NCBI GenBank assembly: GCA_034520625.1
Contig: JAXHNI010000002.1
Span: 124,001 to 188,000 of the forward strand
Origin: JAANXG01 sp034520625
GTDB lineage: Bacteria > Pseudomonadota > Gammaproteobacteria > Arenicellales > JAANXG01
Reading direction: 5' to 3'
Length of the DNA stretch: 64,000 nucleotides
Shown here: piece by piece, positions 54,381-62,868 of the stretch
Numbering within the stretch: position 1 is the first letter of the stretch
Layout of the letters: every line of letters starts with the position of its first letter
Position numbers and translations under genes: made by a program
Notes under the pieces: generated by a model
Databases searched by the model: none
What the model was told of the DNA's origin: nothing
The model's input: only the letters and a program-made list of their open reading frames with translations

Positions 54381-55932
54381 GCGCGCCCTCCCCAGCCGCT
54401 TCCGCGTCTGGAAACATGCCGCTCATCCACTGCCCGATCTCCTCCATGCTGGTCTCCGAGGGCTTGCGCGAAGGCGATACCCGGCCCTGGGCGATGACGA
54501 TGACCCGGTCGCAGATCTCGAACAGCTCGTCCAGCTCCTCGGACACCACCAGCACCGCGGCGCCCCCGGTGCGCAGGTCGATCAGCGCCTGGCGGATTGC
54601 CGCAGCGGCCCCGACGTCGACGCCCCAGGTGGGCTGGGAGGCCACCAGGATCTCCGGCTCCTGGCTCATCTCGCGGCCGACGATAAACTTCTGCAGATTG
54701 CCGCCGGACAGGCTCTTGGCAGCCGCGCCGGTCCCCCCGCAGCGCACGTCGAAATCGGCTACGCACTGCTTGGCGAACGCCCGGACCCGGGCGCGGTTGA
54801 TCAGGCCGTAGCGCACCATCCCTTTGCGGTGGGTGGTCAGCAGGGTGTTCTCGTCCAGATTCATCGGCGGCACCGCCCCCCGGCCCAGCCGCTCTTCCGG
54901 CACGAACGTCAGCCCCAGGTTGCGCCGTGCATGAGCGTCGAGGTGGCCGACGGGCCGGCCGTCGATACGCACCGCCTTCGCCCGGGAAGCAGGCAACGGC
55001 ACCTCGCCGCTGATGGCTTTCAGCAGCTCCTGCTGGCCGTTGCCCGAGATACCGGCGATGCCGACGATCTCGCCGCCGTGGACGGTGAAGGATATGTTTT
55101 TCAGCGCGGTGCCGAAGGGGTCGTCGGGCGTGGTACACAGATCGTCCACCACCAGCCTTTCCTCGGCCCGGCGCTCCGGCTCGGCGTGCTCGCATACCGG
55201 CAGCTCCCGGCCGATCATCATCCGCGCCAGCCCGCTGGTTCCGGCCTGCTTCGGATCGACGACACCGGTGACCCGGCCCAGGCGCATCACGGTGGCGGTG
55301 TCGCACAACTCGGTGATTTCCTCGAGCTTGTGACTGATATAGAGAATGCTGCAGCCTTCGGCCGCGAGCCGGCGCAGGGTCTCGAACAGCTTCTTCACCG
55401 CCTGCGGGGTCAGCACGGACGTGGGCTCGTCCATAATCAGCAATCGCGGCTCCTGCAGCAGGCAGCGAACGATCTCCACGCGCTGGCGCTCACCCACCGA
55501 CAAGCTGTGCACCAGGCGTCCGGGGTCGAGGGGCAGACCGTAGTGACCGGATACCTCGCTGATGCGCCGCGACAGCTCCTCGAGCCGGTAGGGGCCCTCC
55601 ATGCCCATGGCGATGTTCTGCGCCACGGTGAGGGTTTCGAACACCGAGAAGTGCTGGAAGACCATACCGATACCCAGCTTGCGCGCCTCCGCCGGCCGTT
55701 TGATCCGCACCGGGCGGCCTTCCCAGATAATCTCTCCGGCGTCGGGCCTGGTCACGCCGTAGACGATCTTCATCAGGGTGCTCTTGCCGGCCCCGTTCTC
55801 CCCCACCACGGCGTGGATCTCGCCGGGACGAACCGCGAGGTTCACATCGTCATTCGCGACCACCGCGGGATAGGCCTTGCGGATGCCGCGCAGCTCGAGG
55901 CGGGGCGTCTTGGACGAATCGTTTACCGTCAT
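54370..55932 (-). CDS. ABC transporter ATP-binding protein with two nucleotide-binding domains
   Basis: A 520-residue tandem ABC ATPase of the sugar/nucleoside (RbsA/YufO-like) type that powers the two permeases. The first domain is complete: VGENGAGKSTLM (about 43-54), Q-loop MVFQHFSVFETL, LSVGERQRVEI (signature) and LLIMDEPTSVLTP (Walker B). The second has a degenerate Walker A, GISGNGQQELL (about 295), and signature LSGGNLQKFIVGRE with ILVASQPTWGVD; this asymmetry is normal in the family. It starts 4 nt inside the xdhC stop (ATGA) and is part of the purine operon. Confidence 0.93.
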   Translation of the reverse strand: MTVNDSSKTPRLELRGIRKAYPAVVANDDVNLAVRPGEIHAVVGENGAGKSTLMKIVYGVTRPDAGEIIWEGRPVRIKRPAEARKLGIGMVFQHFSVFETLTVAQNIAMGMEGPYRLEELSRRISEVSGHYGLPLDPGRLVHSLSVGERQRVEIVRCLLQEPRLLIMDEPTSVLTPQAVKKLFETLRRLAAEGCSILYISHKLEEITELCDTATVMRLGRVTGVVDPKQAGTSGLARMMIGRELPVCEHAEPERRAEERLVVDDLCTTPDDPFGTALKNISFTVHGGEIVGIAGISGNGQQELLKAISGEVPLPASRAKAVRIDGRPVGHLDAHARRNLGLTFVPEERLGRGAVPPMNLDENTLLTTHRKGMVRYGLINRARVRAFAKQCVADFDVRCGGTGAAAKSLSGGNLQKFIVGREMSQEPEILVASQPTWGVDVGAAAAIRQALIDLRTGGAAVLVVSEELDELFEICDRVIVIAQGRVSPSRKPSETSMEEIGQWMSGMFPDAEAAGEGAHVA

Positions 55933-57104
55933 TGTTGTTCTTGGCTATGCGTAGTTCCGAAAAACTCGAAGTCCGACACTGAAACGGACTCCTTCTCCCC
56001 CGCCGGGGCGAGGGAACCCTTCGTTCGCTTCTCCCTCTCCCCCACCGGGGGAGAGGGTTCATCGCGAACGCCTTCCAGGGAACGAACGTTACCATGCTTC
56101 AAACGCCCCGCCTCCCGGACCTGCAGGATCTCCGCCGCCGCCGCAACCGCGATCTCCGCGGGCCGCTTGCCGGTAATCCCCGCCACACCGATGGGACAGG
56201 TTAACCGATTCAATACCGATTCCGTAATACCCTTCCGCTTCAGCCGTTTCTCGCCGCTGCGGCGCTTCGACTTCGACCCGATCAGCCCGCAATACGCGAA
56301 ATCCCCGCGTGCCAGGACTCGCTCGCAGATGTCGAAGTCGAGCTGATGACTGTGGGTCATGACGAGATAGAACGCGCCCGGGGGGCAGTCGTCCACCCGG
56401 GTCTCCGGGCGCTGCACGATCTCGGTGCGCACGCCGGCGCCCGGATCATCCGGGAACTGTTCCGGACGGCTGTCGACCCAAGTGAGGTCGCAGGGCAGCG
56501 TGGCGAGCACGCCGGCGACGGCCCGGCCCACGTGACCGGCCCCGAACAATATGATATCGAAATCCGGCGGGGCGACCGGATCGATGAACCAGCCCGTCCC
56601 GCGGTCGAAGACGGGATTGCCGGTCTCGGCGGAACGGGCCGCCAAGGCAGCAATGCCGTCACAGGCCGCGTCCCCGGCCAGCGTATCCGGACTTTCCGCC
56701 ACCTGCCTGCCGGCGCCGCCCAACCGGGTCGCCGTGTACACCGGCGTCCGCGTCCGCCGGGCGTCCACCAGTGCATCCAGCCAGGGCTGGGCACCACCGG
56801 GAATCCGTTCCAGAAGAATGCGCGCCGCCCCGCCGCAGCATTGGCCGAGCCGCGGATTGAGCGCATGATGCTCCACGGTGTTCGTATAGTCCTCGCCGTC
56901 CTGCTCCAGCAGCAAGCGGGCGCTTTCGATGGCGGCGTGCTCGAGCTGGCCGCCGCCGATGGTGTCGAAAACCTCCCCGGCGCCGATGGCCATTTTCGCG
57001 CCGGGCTCCCGGGGGGTCGAGCCGCGGGTCTCCATCACCGTCACCAGCACCGCGGGGGCGCCCTGCCGGTTCAGTGCCGCCAGCCCCGCCAGCCAGTCGT
57101 TCAT
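55929..57104 (-). CDS. xdhC: XdhC molybdenum cofactor insertion/sulfuration chaperone, with repeat-derived tail
   Basis: Loads the sulfurated molybdenum cofactor into xanthine dehydrogenase. The 391-residue protein has the XdhC N-terminal domain (VLVTVMETRGSTPREPGAKM, about 19-38; DTIGGGQLEHAAIE; NPRLGQCCGG) and a Rossmann C-terminal domain (DIILFGAGHVGRAVAGVLA, about 184-202; VMTHSHQLDFDIC; YCGLIGSKSKR; CPIGVAGITGKRPAEIAVA). The last 45 or so residues (from about 345) are unusual: they are read through a REP-like repeat (55991-56057) and include PSPPVGEREKR and SLAPAGEKES. ATG overlaps the xdhB stop (ATGA). Confidence 0.93.
   Translation of the reverse strand: MNDWLAGLAALNRQGAPAVLVTVMETRGSTPREPGAKMAIGAGEVFDTIGGGQLEHAAIESARLLLEQDGEDYTNTVEHHALNPRLGQCCGGAARILLERIPGGAQPWLDALVDARRTRTPVYTATRLGGAGRQVAESPDTLAGDAACDGIAALAARSAETGNPVFDRGTGWFIDPVAPPDFDIILFGAGHVGRAVAGVLATLPCDLTWVDSRPEQFPDDPGAGVRTEIVQRPETRVDDCPPGAFYLVMTHSHQLDFDICERVLARGDFAYCGLIGSKSKRRSGEKRLKRKGITESVLNRLTCPIGVAGITGKRPAEIAVAAAAEILQVREAGRLKHGNVRSLEGVRDEPSPPVGEREKRTKGSLAPAGEKESVSVSDFEFFGTTHSQEQQ
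55991..56057. repeat. GC-rich REP-like repeat pair inside the xdhC 3' end
   Basis: Two related units in the plus strand: CCTTCTCCCCCGCCGGGGCGAG at 55991, and CTTCTCCCTCTCCCCC followed by GGGGGAGAGGG up to 56057. The second is a perfect 11-bp hairpin (56033-56043 with 56047-56057). Units of this CTCTCCCCC type are common intergenic repeats in gammaproteobacteria and Xanthomonas relatives. Here they are translated as part of XdhC. Confidence 0.7.
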
Positions 57105-59449
57105 GGGCCATGACTCCCGGCATCGTGCTCGCGAACGGCTTCGACGGCGCTCAGGACCCGCTCAGGCGTCGCGGGCGCGTGGAGGGGCGGGCTGTGGCGG
57201 TGGTCCGCGACCGCCGCCACGGCGTCCCGGATGGCGAAAAACACCGACAGGGCAAGCATCAACGGAGGCTCCCCCACCGCCTTGGATCGGTGGATGGTCT
57301 CCTCCCGGTTCGCCGCCGACTCCAGCAGGCGCACCCGGAAGTCCACCGGCAGGTCGGAGCTGGTGGGAATCTTGTAGGTGGACGGCGCGTGGGTCTTCAA
57401 CTCGCCCCGGTCGTTCCACCACAGCTCCTCGCTGGTGAGCCAGCCCATGCCCTGGACGAAGCCGCCCTCCACCTGCCCGAGGTCGATGGCGGGGTTCAGG
57501 GATTTGCCGCAGTCGTGGAGTATGTCAACGCGGGTGACGCGGTACTCGCCGGTAAGCGTGTCGACCACGACTTCGGACACCGCCGCGCCATAGGCGTAGT
57601 ACAGGAACGGCCGGCCGGTATACGTCTCCTTGTCGTAGTGAATCTTCGGGGTGCGGTAGAAGCCGGTGGATGACAGTGAGATCCGCGCCATCCAGGCGGC
57701 GCGGACGAAATCCGTGAACGCCAGGCGCTGCTCTCCGACGATGACGTGGTTGTCCTCGAACCTCACCGCGGCGGCCGGCACCTTGTAGTACTGGCAGGCG
57801 AACTTCACCAACCGCTGCTTGACGGTGCGGGCCGCGGCCTGGGCCGCCTTGCCGTTCAGGTCCGAGCCGCTGGAAGCCGCGGTGGCGGAGGCGTTGGGCA
57901 CCTTGCTGGTGTCCGAGGCGGTGATCTTGATGCGGTCGAAATCGATCTGCAGCTCGTCGGCCACCACCTGCGCCACCTTGGTGAACAGGCCCTGTCCCAT
58001 CTCCGTGCCGCCGTGGTTCAGGTGCACCGTGCCGTCGGTATAGATGCTCAGCAGCGCCCCGGCCTGGTTCAGGTGGGTGGCGGTGAAGGAAATGCCGAAC
58101 TTCACCGGGGTCATGGCGATACCCTTTTTCAGAAACCGATGCTTCCCGTTGAATTCGCGGGTCCCGTCGCGTCGACCGCGATACTCCGAGCTGCTCTCGA
58201 GATCCCGGACGATATCGCGAACGATGTTGTCCTCGATGACCTGGCCGTAATGCGTGACGTTGCGGTCTTCCACGCCGTAGAAGTTCGCCCGCCGGATCTC
58301 CAGGGGATCGCGGCCGAGGCAGCGGGCAATCTCGTCGAGCACGTATTCCACGGCGAACATGCCCTGGGGCCCGCCGAAACCCCGGAACGCCGTGTTGGAC
58401 ACGGTGTTGGTCCGGCAGCGGTGGCTGACGACGTCCATGTTCTCGAAGAAATAGGCATTGTCGCAGTGGAACATGGTGCGGTCGTTCACCGCCCCTGACA
58501 GGTCCACCGACATGCCGCACCGGGACAGGAACTCGAAGCGTACGCCCTGCACCACGCCGCCGTCGTCGAAGCCGACATCGTAATAGATGACGAAGTCGTG
58601 GCGCTTGCCGGTCATGATCATGTCGTCGTCCCGGTCCATGCGGAATTTCACCGCCCGCCCGGTCCGCTGTGCAGCCACCGCCGCCACACAGGCCATGTGC
58701 GCGGCCTGGCTCTCCTTGCCGCCGAAGGCGCCGCCCATGCGCCGGCACTCCACCACCACGTCCTTGGCCCGGCGGCCGATGGCCGCCGCCACCAGATGCT
58801 GCACCTCGCCGGGGTGCTGGGTGGAGCTGTAGACGTACATGTCCCCGTCCTCCTTCGGAACCGCCATGGCGATCTGGCCCTCCAGGTAGAACTGGTCCTG
58901 GCCGCCCAGCTCGAGGCGGCCGTTCAGGCGATGCCCGGCGCGTCCGAGCGCGCCGTCGACGTCGCCGCGCCGGATCGTCTGGCTGGGCAGGACGAAAGAC
59001 TCGCTGGCCACCGCCTCGTCGAGATCCAGGATGGGATGCAACTCCTCGTACGTGACATTCGCCTTGCGCGCGGCGCGGCGGGCCTGGTCGACGGACTCCG
59101 CCGCCACCAGGAATAGCGCCTGGCCGGTGTAATGAACGGTGCCGTCGGCGAGGATGGGGTCGTCGTGGACCACGGGTCCGAAGTTGTTCTCGCCGGGGAT
59201 GTCCGCCGCCGTGTACACCGCGACGACGCCCGGCGATGCGCGCACCGGCTCCAGGTCCATGCTCCTGATCCGGCCGTGGGCGCAGGTGCTCATGCCGACG
59301 GCGGCGTGCAGCACGCGCTTGGGCTCGGGAATGTCATCGGTATACCAGGCGCGCCCGCTGACGTGCAGCCGGCCGCTGTCGTGCGCAAGCGGCTCGCCGA
59401 CGGCGCCCTCGATCCGGCGCGCTTTCTCGGCCTTATCTTCCATACCCAT
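57101..59449 (-). CDS. xdhB: Xanthine dehydrogenase, molybdopterin-binding subunit
   Basis: Large catalytic subunit that hydroxylates hypoxanthine and xanthine to urate at the molybdenum centre; 782 residues, as in Pseudomonas/Rhodobacter XdhB. Visible motifs: GQDQFYLEGQIAMAVP, RMGGAFGGKESQAAH (about 236-250), FRGFGGPQGMFAVEYVLDE, GGTEMGQGLFTKVAQVVA, and the catalytic Glu727 in SKAVGEPPLMLALS. ATG 59449 is used, but ATG 59443 is also possible. The start overlaps the xdhA 3' end by 17 nt; the stop overlaps xdhC by 4 nt. Confidence 0.96.
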   Translation of the reverse strand: MGMEDKAEKARRIEGAVGEPLAHDSGRLHVSGRAWYTDDIPEPKRVLHAAVGMSTCAHGRIRSMDLEPVRASPGVVAVYTAADIPGENNFGPVVHDDPILADGTVHYTGQALFLVAAESVDQARRAARKANVTYEELHPILDLDEAVASESFVLPSQTIRRGDVDGALGRAGHRLNGRLELGGQDQFYLEGQIAMAVPKEDGDMYVYSSTQHPGEVQHLVAAAIGRRAKDVVVECRRMGGAFGGKESQAAHMACVAAVAAQRTGRAVKFRMDRDDDMIMTGKRHDFVIYYDVGFDDGGVVQGVRFEFLSRCGMSVDLSGAVNDRTMFHCDNAYFFENMDVVSHRCRTNTVSNTAFRGFGGPQGMFAVEYVLDEIARCLGRDPLEIRRANFYGVEDRNVTHYGQVIEDNIVRDIVRDLESSSEYRGRRDGTREFNGKHRFLKKGIAMTPVKFGISFTATHLNQAGALLSIYTDGTVHLNHGGTEMGQGLFTKVAQVVADELQIDFDRIKITASDTSKVPNASATAASSGSDLNGKAAQAAARTVKQRLVKFACQYYKVPAAAVRFEDNHVIVGEQRLAFTDFVRAAWMARISLSSTGFYRTPKIHYDKETYTGRPFLYYAYGAAVSEVVVDTLTGEYRVTRVDILHDCGKSLNPAIDLGQVEGGFVQGMGWLTSEELWWNDRGELKTHAPSTYKIPTSSDLPVDFRVRLLESAANREETIHRSKAVGEPPLMLALSVFFAIRDAVAAVADHRHSPPLHAPATPERVLSAVEAVREHDAGSHGP

Positions 59450-60965
59450 ACAAAGGCTCGACGCGTTCGGAATCCGCGCCGGCGGTCGTCGTCAGGTGGA
59501 AGCGGTACAACAGGTTCTTCATCACCCGGCGCCGGTAATCCTCGCTGGCGCGCATATCCGTCAGCGGGGTGAAGTCCTCGTCCAGGGCGTCCATGGCGGC
59601 CTTTACAACGGCCTCGTTCCAGGACCCGCCGATGAGGACCTGCTCGCACGCCGCCGCCCGCTTGGGGATGGCGGCGACGCCGCCGAAGCCGGCGCGGAAC
59701 CCGTCGACCCGGCCGTCTTCGAGCCGCAGTGCAAACGCCGCGCACACCGCGGAAATGTCCTGGTCGAAGCGCTTGGAAATCTTGTACGCCCCCACCCGGG
59801 TGTTTTCGCGGCGAAGCGGCACGCGGATCGTCGCGAGCACCTCGCCGGGCCGCCGGGCGTTCTCCTGGTAGTCGGTGTAGAAATCTTCCAGCGCCAGTTC
59901 CCGGCGCCGCAACACCCCGTCGTTCCCGGCGGACGCGAGCACGATCTCCGCCCCCACTGCGATCAAAGCCGGCATGGTGTCACCGATGGGCGAGCCGTTG
60001 GCGATATTGCCCCCCAGGGTGCCGGTGTTGCGGATGGGGGGCGACGCGAAGCGCATGAACAGCTCCTCGAATTCCGGGTACTGTTCCAGGATCACCGGGA
60101 ACGCGTCGGCCAGGGTAACCGCCGCGCCGATCTCCAGGTGATCGTCGGTGACATCGATGCGCTGCAGCTCGGCGACCTGCCCCGTGTAGAGCATTTCCGG
60201 AAGCTCCCATTGCTGCTTCGTCACCCACAACCCCACGTCCGTGCCGCCGGCGAGCAGGGTCGCATCGGGATGTTCGGCGGCGAGCGCCGCCAGGGCGTCG
60301 AGGCTCGTTGGCGCATGGTACATCCGGTCCGGCTCGCTCAGGCGCAGGGTGCGGCGGTCGCTCAGGCCGCGGAGCTGCTCCTTCAACACTTCTTCGCCCG
60401 GGGTTGCCCGGCCGGCGGGCGCGGTGAGCAGACTCGGTTGCCGCTCACCGCCGTCCGCACCCAGCTCATACATGCGCGCCGCGGCATCGACGATCGGGCG
60501 GTAGCCCGTGCAGCGGCAGAGGTTGCCGGCCAGCGCGTCGTCCACGCCGCGCCGGCCCGGCCAGGGCCCGCTCTTGTACAGGGCGAACAGCGACATGACG
60601 AAGCCCGGCGTGCAGAATCCACATTGCGATCCGTGGCATTCCAGCATCGCCTGCTGCACCGGATGCAGCGCCTCGCCGGGCCCGCTCAGGCTCTCCACGG
60701 TGAACAGGGCCTTGCCGTCCAGTGTGGGCAGGAACTGGATGCAGGCGTTGACCGCCCGGTAGCGCACGGCGTCGCCGTCCAACTCGCCCACCACCACGGT
60801 GCAGGCGCCGCAGTCGCCCTCCGCGCAGCCCTCCTTGCTGCCGGTCCGCTGCAGGTCCTCGCGCAAGTACTGCAGGACACTGCGATTGGAGTCGGGGTCG
60901 GCAACCTCGTGGATCTCACCGTCCAGAATGAATCGAACGGGGCGATGGACTTCGGTGGTGGTCAC
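59433..60965 (-). CDS. xdhA: Xanthine dehydrogenase, iron-sulfur and FAD-binding subunit
   Basis: Electron-transfer subunit, 510 residues. Four Cys of the plant-type 2Fe-2S cluster: CAEGDCGAC (Cys47, 52, 55) and Cys75; second cluster CGFC (115, 118) and CRC (150, 152). Residues about 195-380 form the FAD domain (ATLLAGGTDVGLWV; TGTLGGNIANGSPIGDTMPA), then a CO-dehydrogenase-flavoprotein C-terminal domain. The GTG start at 60965 comes 4 nt after the uraH stop; the open frame continues upstream through uraH, but that part is out-of-frame uraH and not used. Confidence 0.95.
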   Translation of the reverse strand: MTTTEVHRPVRFILDGEIHEVADPDSNRSVLQYLREDLQRTGSKEGCAEGDCGACTVVVGELDGDAVRYRAVNACIQFLPTLDGKALFTVESLSGPGEALHPVQQAMLECHGSQCGFCTPGFVMSLFALYKSGPWPGRRGVDDALAGNLCRCTGYRPIVDAAARMYELGADGGERQPSLLTAPAGRATPGEEVLKEQLRGLSDRRTLRLSEPDRMYHAPTSLDALAALAAEHPDATLLAGGTDVGLWVTKQQWELPEMLYTGQVAELQRIDVTDDHLEIGAAVTLADAFPVILEQYPEFEELFMRFASPPIRNTGTLGGNIANGSPIGDTMPALIAVGAEIVLASAGNDGVLRRRELALEDFYTDYQENARRPGEVLATIRVPLRRENTRVGAYKISKRFDQDISAVCAAFALRLEDGRVDGFRAGFGGVAAIPKRAAACEQVLIGGSWNEAVVKAAMDALDEDFTPLTDMRASEDYRRRVMKNLLYRFHLTTTAGADSERVEPLYGYGR

Positions 60966-60969
60966 CGAC

Positions 60970-61320
60970 TCAACTCCCGCGGTAGGTCGAGTAGCTCCAG
61001 GGGGAAACCAGCAACGGCACATGGTAATGCTCGTCCGCCGCGGTGGAGAAACGGAGGGTGACACGATCCAGGAACGGCGGGTCGGCCACTTCCACGGGCT
61101 GCGCCGCGAAGTATGCCGCCACGTCGAGATCCAGCTCCCAGGTGCCGACGGCGAACTCGTCCTCCGACAACAGGGGCGCGTCGGCGCGGCCATCCCGGTT
61201 GGTGGCGCCCTCCCGGACCAACTCGCGCCCGTTCCCCGTCACCCGGAACAGGCGGAAAGTGATACCCGCGCCGGGCTTGCCCTGCGCGGTATCCAGCACA
61301 TGCGTGGTCAGTTTTCCCAT
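60970..61320 (-). CDS. uraH: 5-hydroxyisourate hydrolase (transthyretin-like)
   Basis: Opens 5-hydroxyisourate to OHCU, between PuuD and UraD. The 116-residue transthyretin-like protein has LTTHVLDTAQGKPGAG at the start with the active-site His, ATNRDGRADAPLL (about 40-52) with Arg, and HYHVPLLVSPWSYSTYRGS at the end: the C-terminal YRGS is the family hallmark. It is the first gene of the 14-gene purine block; its promoter should lie in the 245 bp upstream, where no operator or regulator gene was recognised. Confidence 0.96.
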   Translation of the reverse strand: MGKLTTHVLDTAQGKPGAGITFRLFRVTGNGRELVREGATNRDGRADAPLLSEDEFAVGTWELDLDVAAYFAAQPVEVADPPFLDRVTLRFSTAADEHYHVPLLVSPWSYSTYRGS

Positions 61321-61565
61321 GCAGCCATCCTTTGATCGTTCAGCGGCAGCCCGGGGGTCCGATGCTGATATTCGACTGCCGCGGCACGAAACCGCGGCGG
61401 CGCGTCGCTGATTTTTGTAGTTGGCGGGCTATTCTACTCAGGTGCCGGAGGAACAACATAGCATCAATATTCGCTCATCCGATGCCTTTTCGGCATCACC
61501 CGTGAGCGTGGAGGCGCTGAGTTCCCGGCGACGCAAAGCGCGGACCGCGCCTCGGCAACCCTACA
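61321..61565. other. Intergenic region upstream of the purine cluster
   Basis: A 245-bp gap between uraH and the end of the glycosyltransferase-like gene (both minus strand). It should hold the promoter for the purine operon and a terminator for the glycosyltransferases. A small GATGCC/GGCATC hairpin with a T-rich loop lies near 61479; otherwise no box, repeat or gene is recognised. The region 61500-61565 is GC-rich and untranslated. Confidence 0.4.
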
Positions 61566-62855
61566 TTACCAGAACATAAACGACAGGTTTCGATGGTCGG
61601 CGGCGCCGCTGTCGGAAGGTCGAAACCCGAAATCCGAGTTGAACTGGAATCGATCACCCGTGAACACCTTGCCGACCTCCACTGTGACCTTTCTGTTGCT
61701 TTCGAGGTACAGCGTCTTGAAATCCTCGCCGTTACGACTGATATCGATTCGCTGCTTTACACCTCGGCTCTTGAGGATATTGTTCGAGATCGCAAATGAC
61801 CAATCGTCGCAGTCGCGGGCAATCTGCATCTCCGAGACCTGCTGCGACCAACGGAAGTCGCCCTCGTCATCATAGAAACCGGGGCCAAAGACGCAGATTC
61901 CGGCATTGTCGGGGGGAGAATCCTCGAGACGGCTATCGAAATACTCGCGGACGGCGATCGACAGTGAATCGGGGGCGTTCACGAGTTCGTACAGTCCATT
62001 GTCGCAGCGAATCAGGTGTCTTGCGGGATCGAAGCCGGAGTCGCGTAAAAGCATGAGCCGCTCAAGGTACCTTCGGTTGGCTGAGGTGCCGTGCCAGAGA
62101 TGGTTGACGTTGCCGTCCACATAACCGACCTCGCCTTGCACACGCTGGTAGGCGCTGCTCGACCATTGTCGAAAGTGACGAATCATGGCGGCCGAGTAGA
62201 GCTCCCCGTCTACTCGGAGCATGGCATCATGTCCGACGAAAGCGTGCGCCATGAAGTTATCACCGGAGCCCGCGTAAATGTCGCCGTCGTAAAGGCGAAT
62301 CGCCTGTACCAACTCTCGACGCGCGGCCCACGCGAAACCGACGTGGCCATAGAGAATGCGCTCCTCGAGGGCGTGCTTGCCGAAATTGCGCCACCCGAAC
62401 CCGAAACTGTGTATTCGGTTGAACTCGTCGTGCATTGCGGGGTAGACCGTCAAGCTCTCTGGTACCGAACGAACACCGGGAGGCAGCCAGGTGCAATGAG
62501 AGAAGGGCTGCACAACCGGAAAATTATCCAGGGCAGCGACGGTTTCTGCGACCCATGCTTTATTGTCGAACAGAATATCCGCGTCGAGCCAACAGACGCC
62601 GCTGCAGTCGTCGGGCAGTTGCTCGATGCCGATATTGAGAAGAGCCTCCTTGTGCCAAAGTACCTCGTCGGTTCGAAGTTGGATCAGCCGATCGCAAAGG
62701 GAGGCATCGACCACGAAGGGTCCCGCCCCGATAGCCAGCTCCACGATCGCCAGATGCAGGCCTTGACCGCGCACGCCATCCGAAAACGCCTGCAGGTTCT
62801 CGAGCGGCTGGTGGTAGCCGGATGGATTGAAGTAGCAGGAGACGCCCCACAGCAT
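61566..62855 (-). CDS. Glycosyltransferase-like protein (GT-A type DxD)
   Basis: A 429-residue cytosolic protein. The first ~290 residues look like a nucleotide-sugar glycosyltransferase: start GVSCYFNPSGY, then VCWLDADILFDNKAWVAE (about 88-105) with the DAD metal motif, and GHDAMLRVDGELYSAAMIRH with a later YVDGNVNHLWHG (about 252-263), where the HxWH-like segment fits a sugar-phosphate site. The last 130 residues (from about 295) have no recognised motif. ATG 62855 has a GGA 8 nt upstream. It follows the glycosyltransferase-PqqD gene by 13 nt; the two are co-transcribed. Acceptor unknown. Confidence 0.7.
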   Translation of the reverse strand: MLWGVSCYFNPSGYHQPLENLQAFSDGVRGQGLHLAIVELAIGAGPFVVDASLCDRLIQLRTDEVLWHKEALLNIGIEQLPDDCSGVCWLDADILFDNKAWVAETVAALDNFPVVQPFSHCTWLPPGVRSVPESLTVYPAMHDEFNRIHSFGFGWRNFGKHALEERILYGHVGFAWAARRELVQAIRLYDGDIYAGSGDNFMAHAFVGHDAMLRVDGELYSAAMIRHFRQWSSSAYQRVQGEVGYVDGNVNHLWHGTSANRRYLERLMLLRDSGFDPARHLIRCDNGLYELVNAPDSLSIAVREYFDSRLEDSPPDNAGICVFGPGFYDDEGDFRWSQQVSEMQIARDCDDWSFAISNNILKSRGVKQRIDISRNGEDFKTLYLESNRKVTVEVGKVFTGDRFQFNSDFGFRPSDSGAADHRNLSFMFW

Positions 62856-62868
62856 TGTCAAATTCCGC

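Noticed and set aside
60966..61193. N-terminal 76 codons upstream of xdhA in the same frame
   Set aside because: It is an out-of-frame reading of uraH; xdhA homology begins just after GTG 60965.
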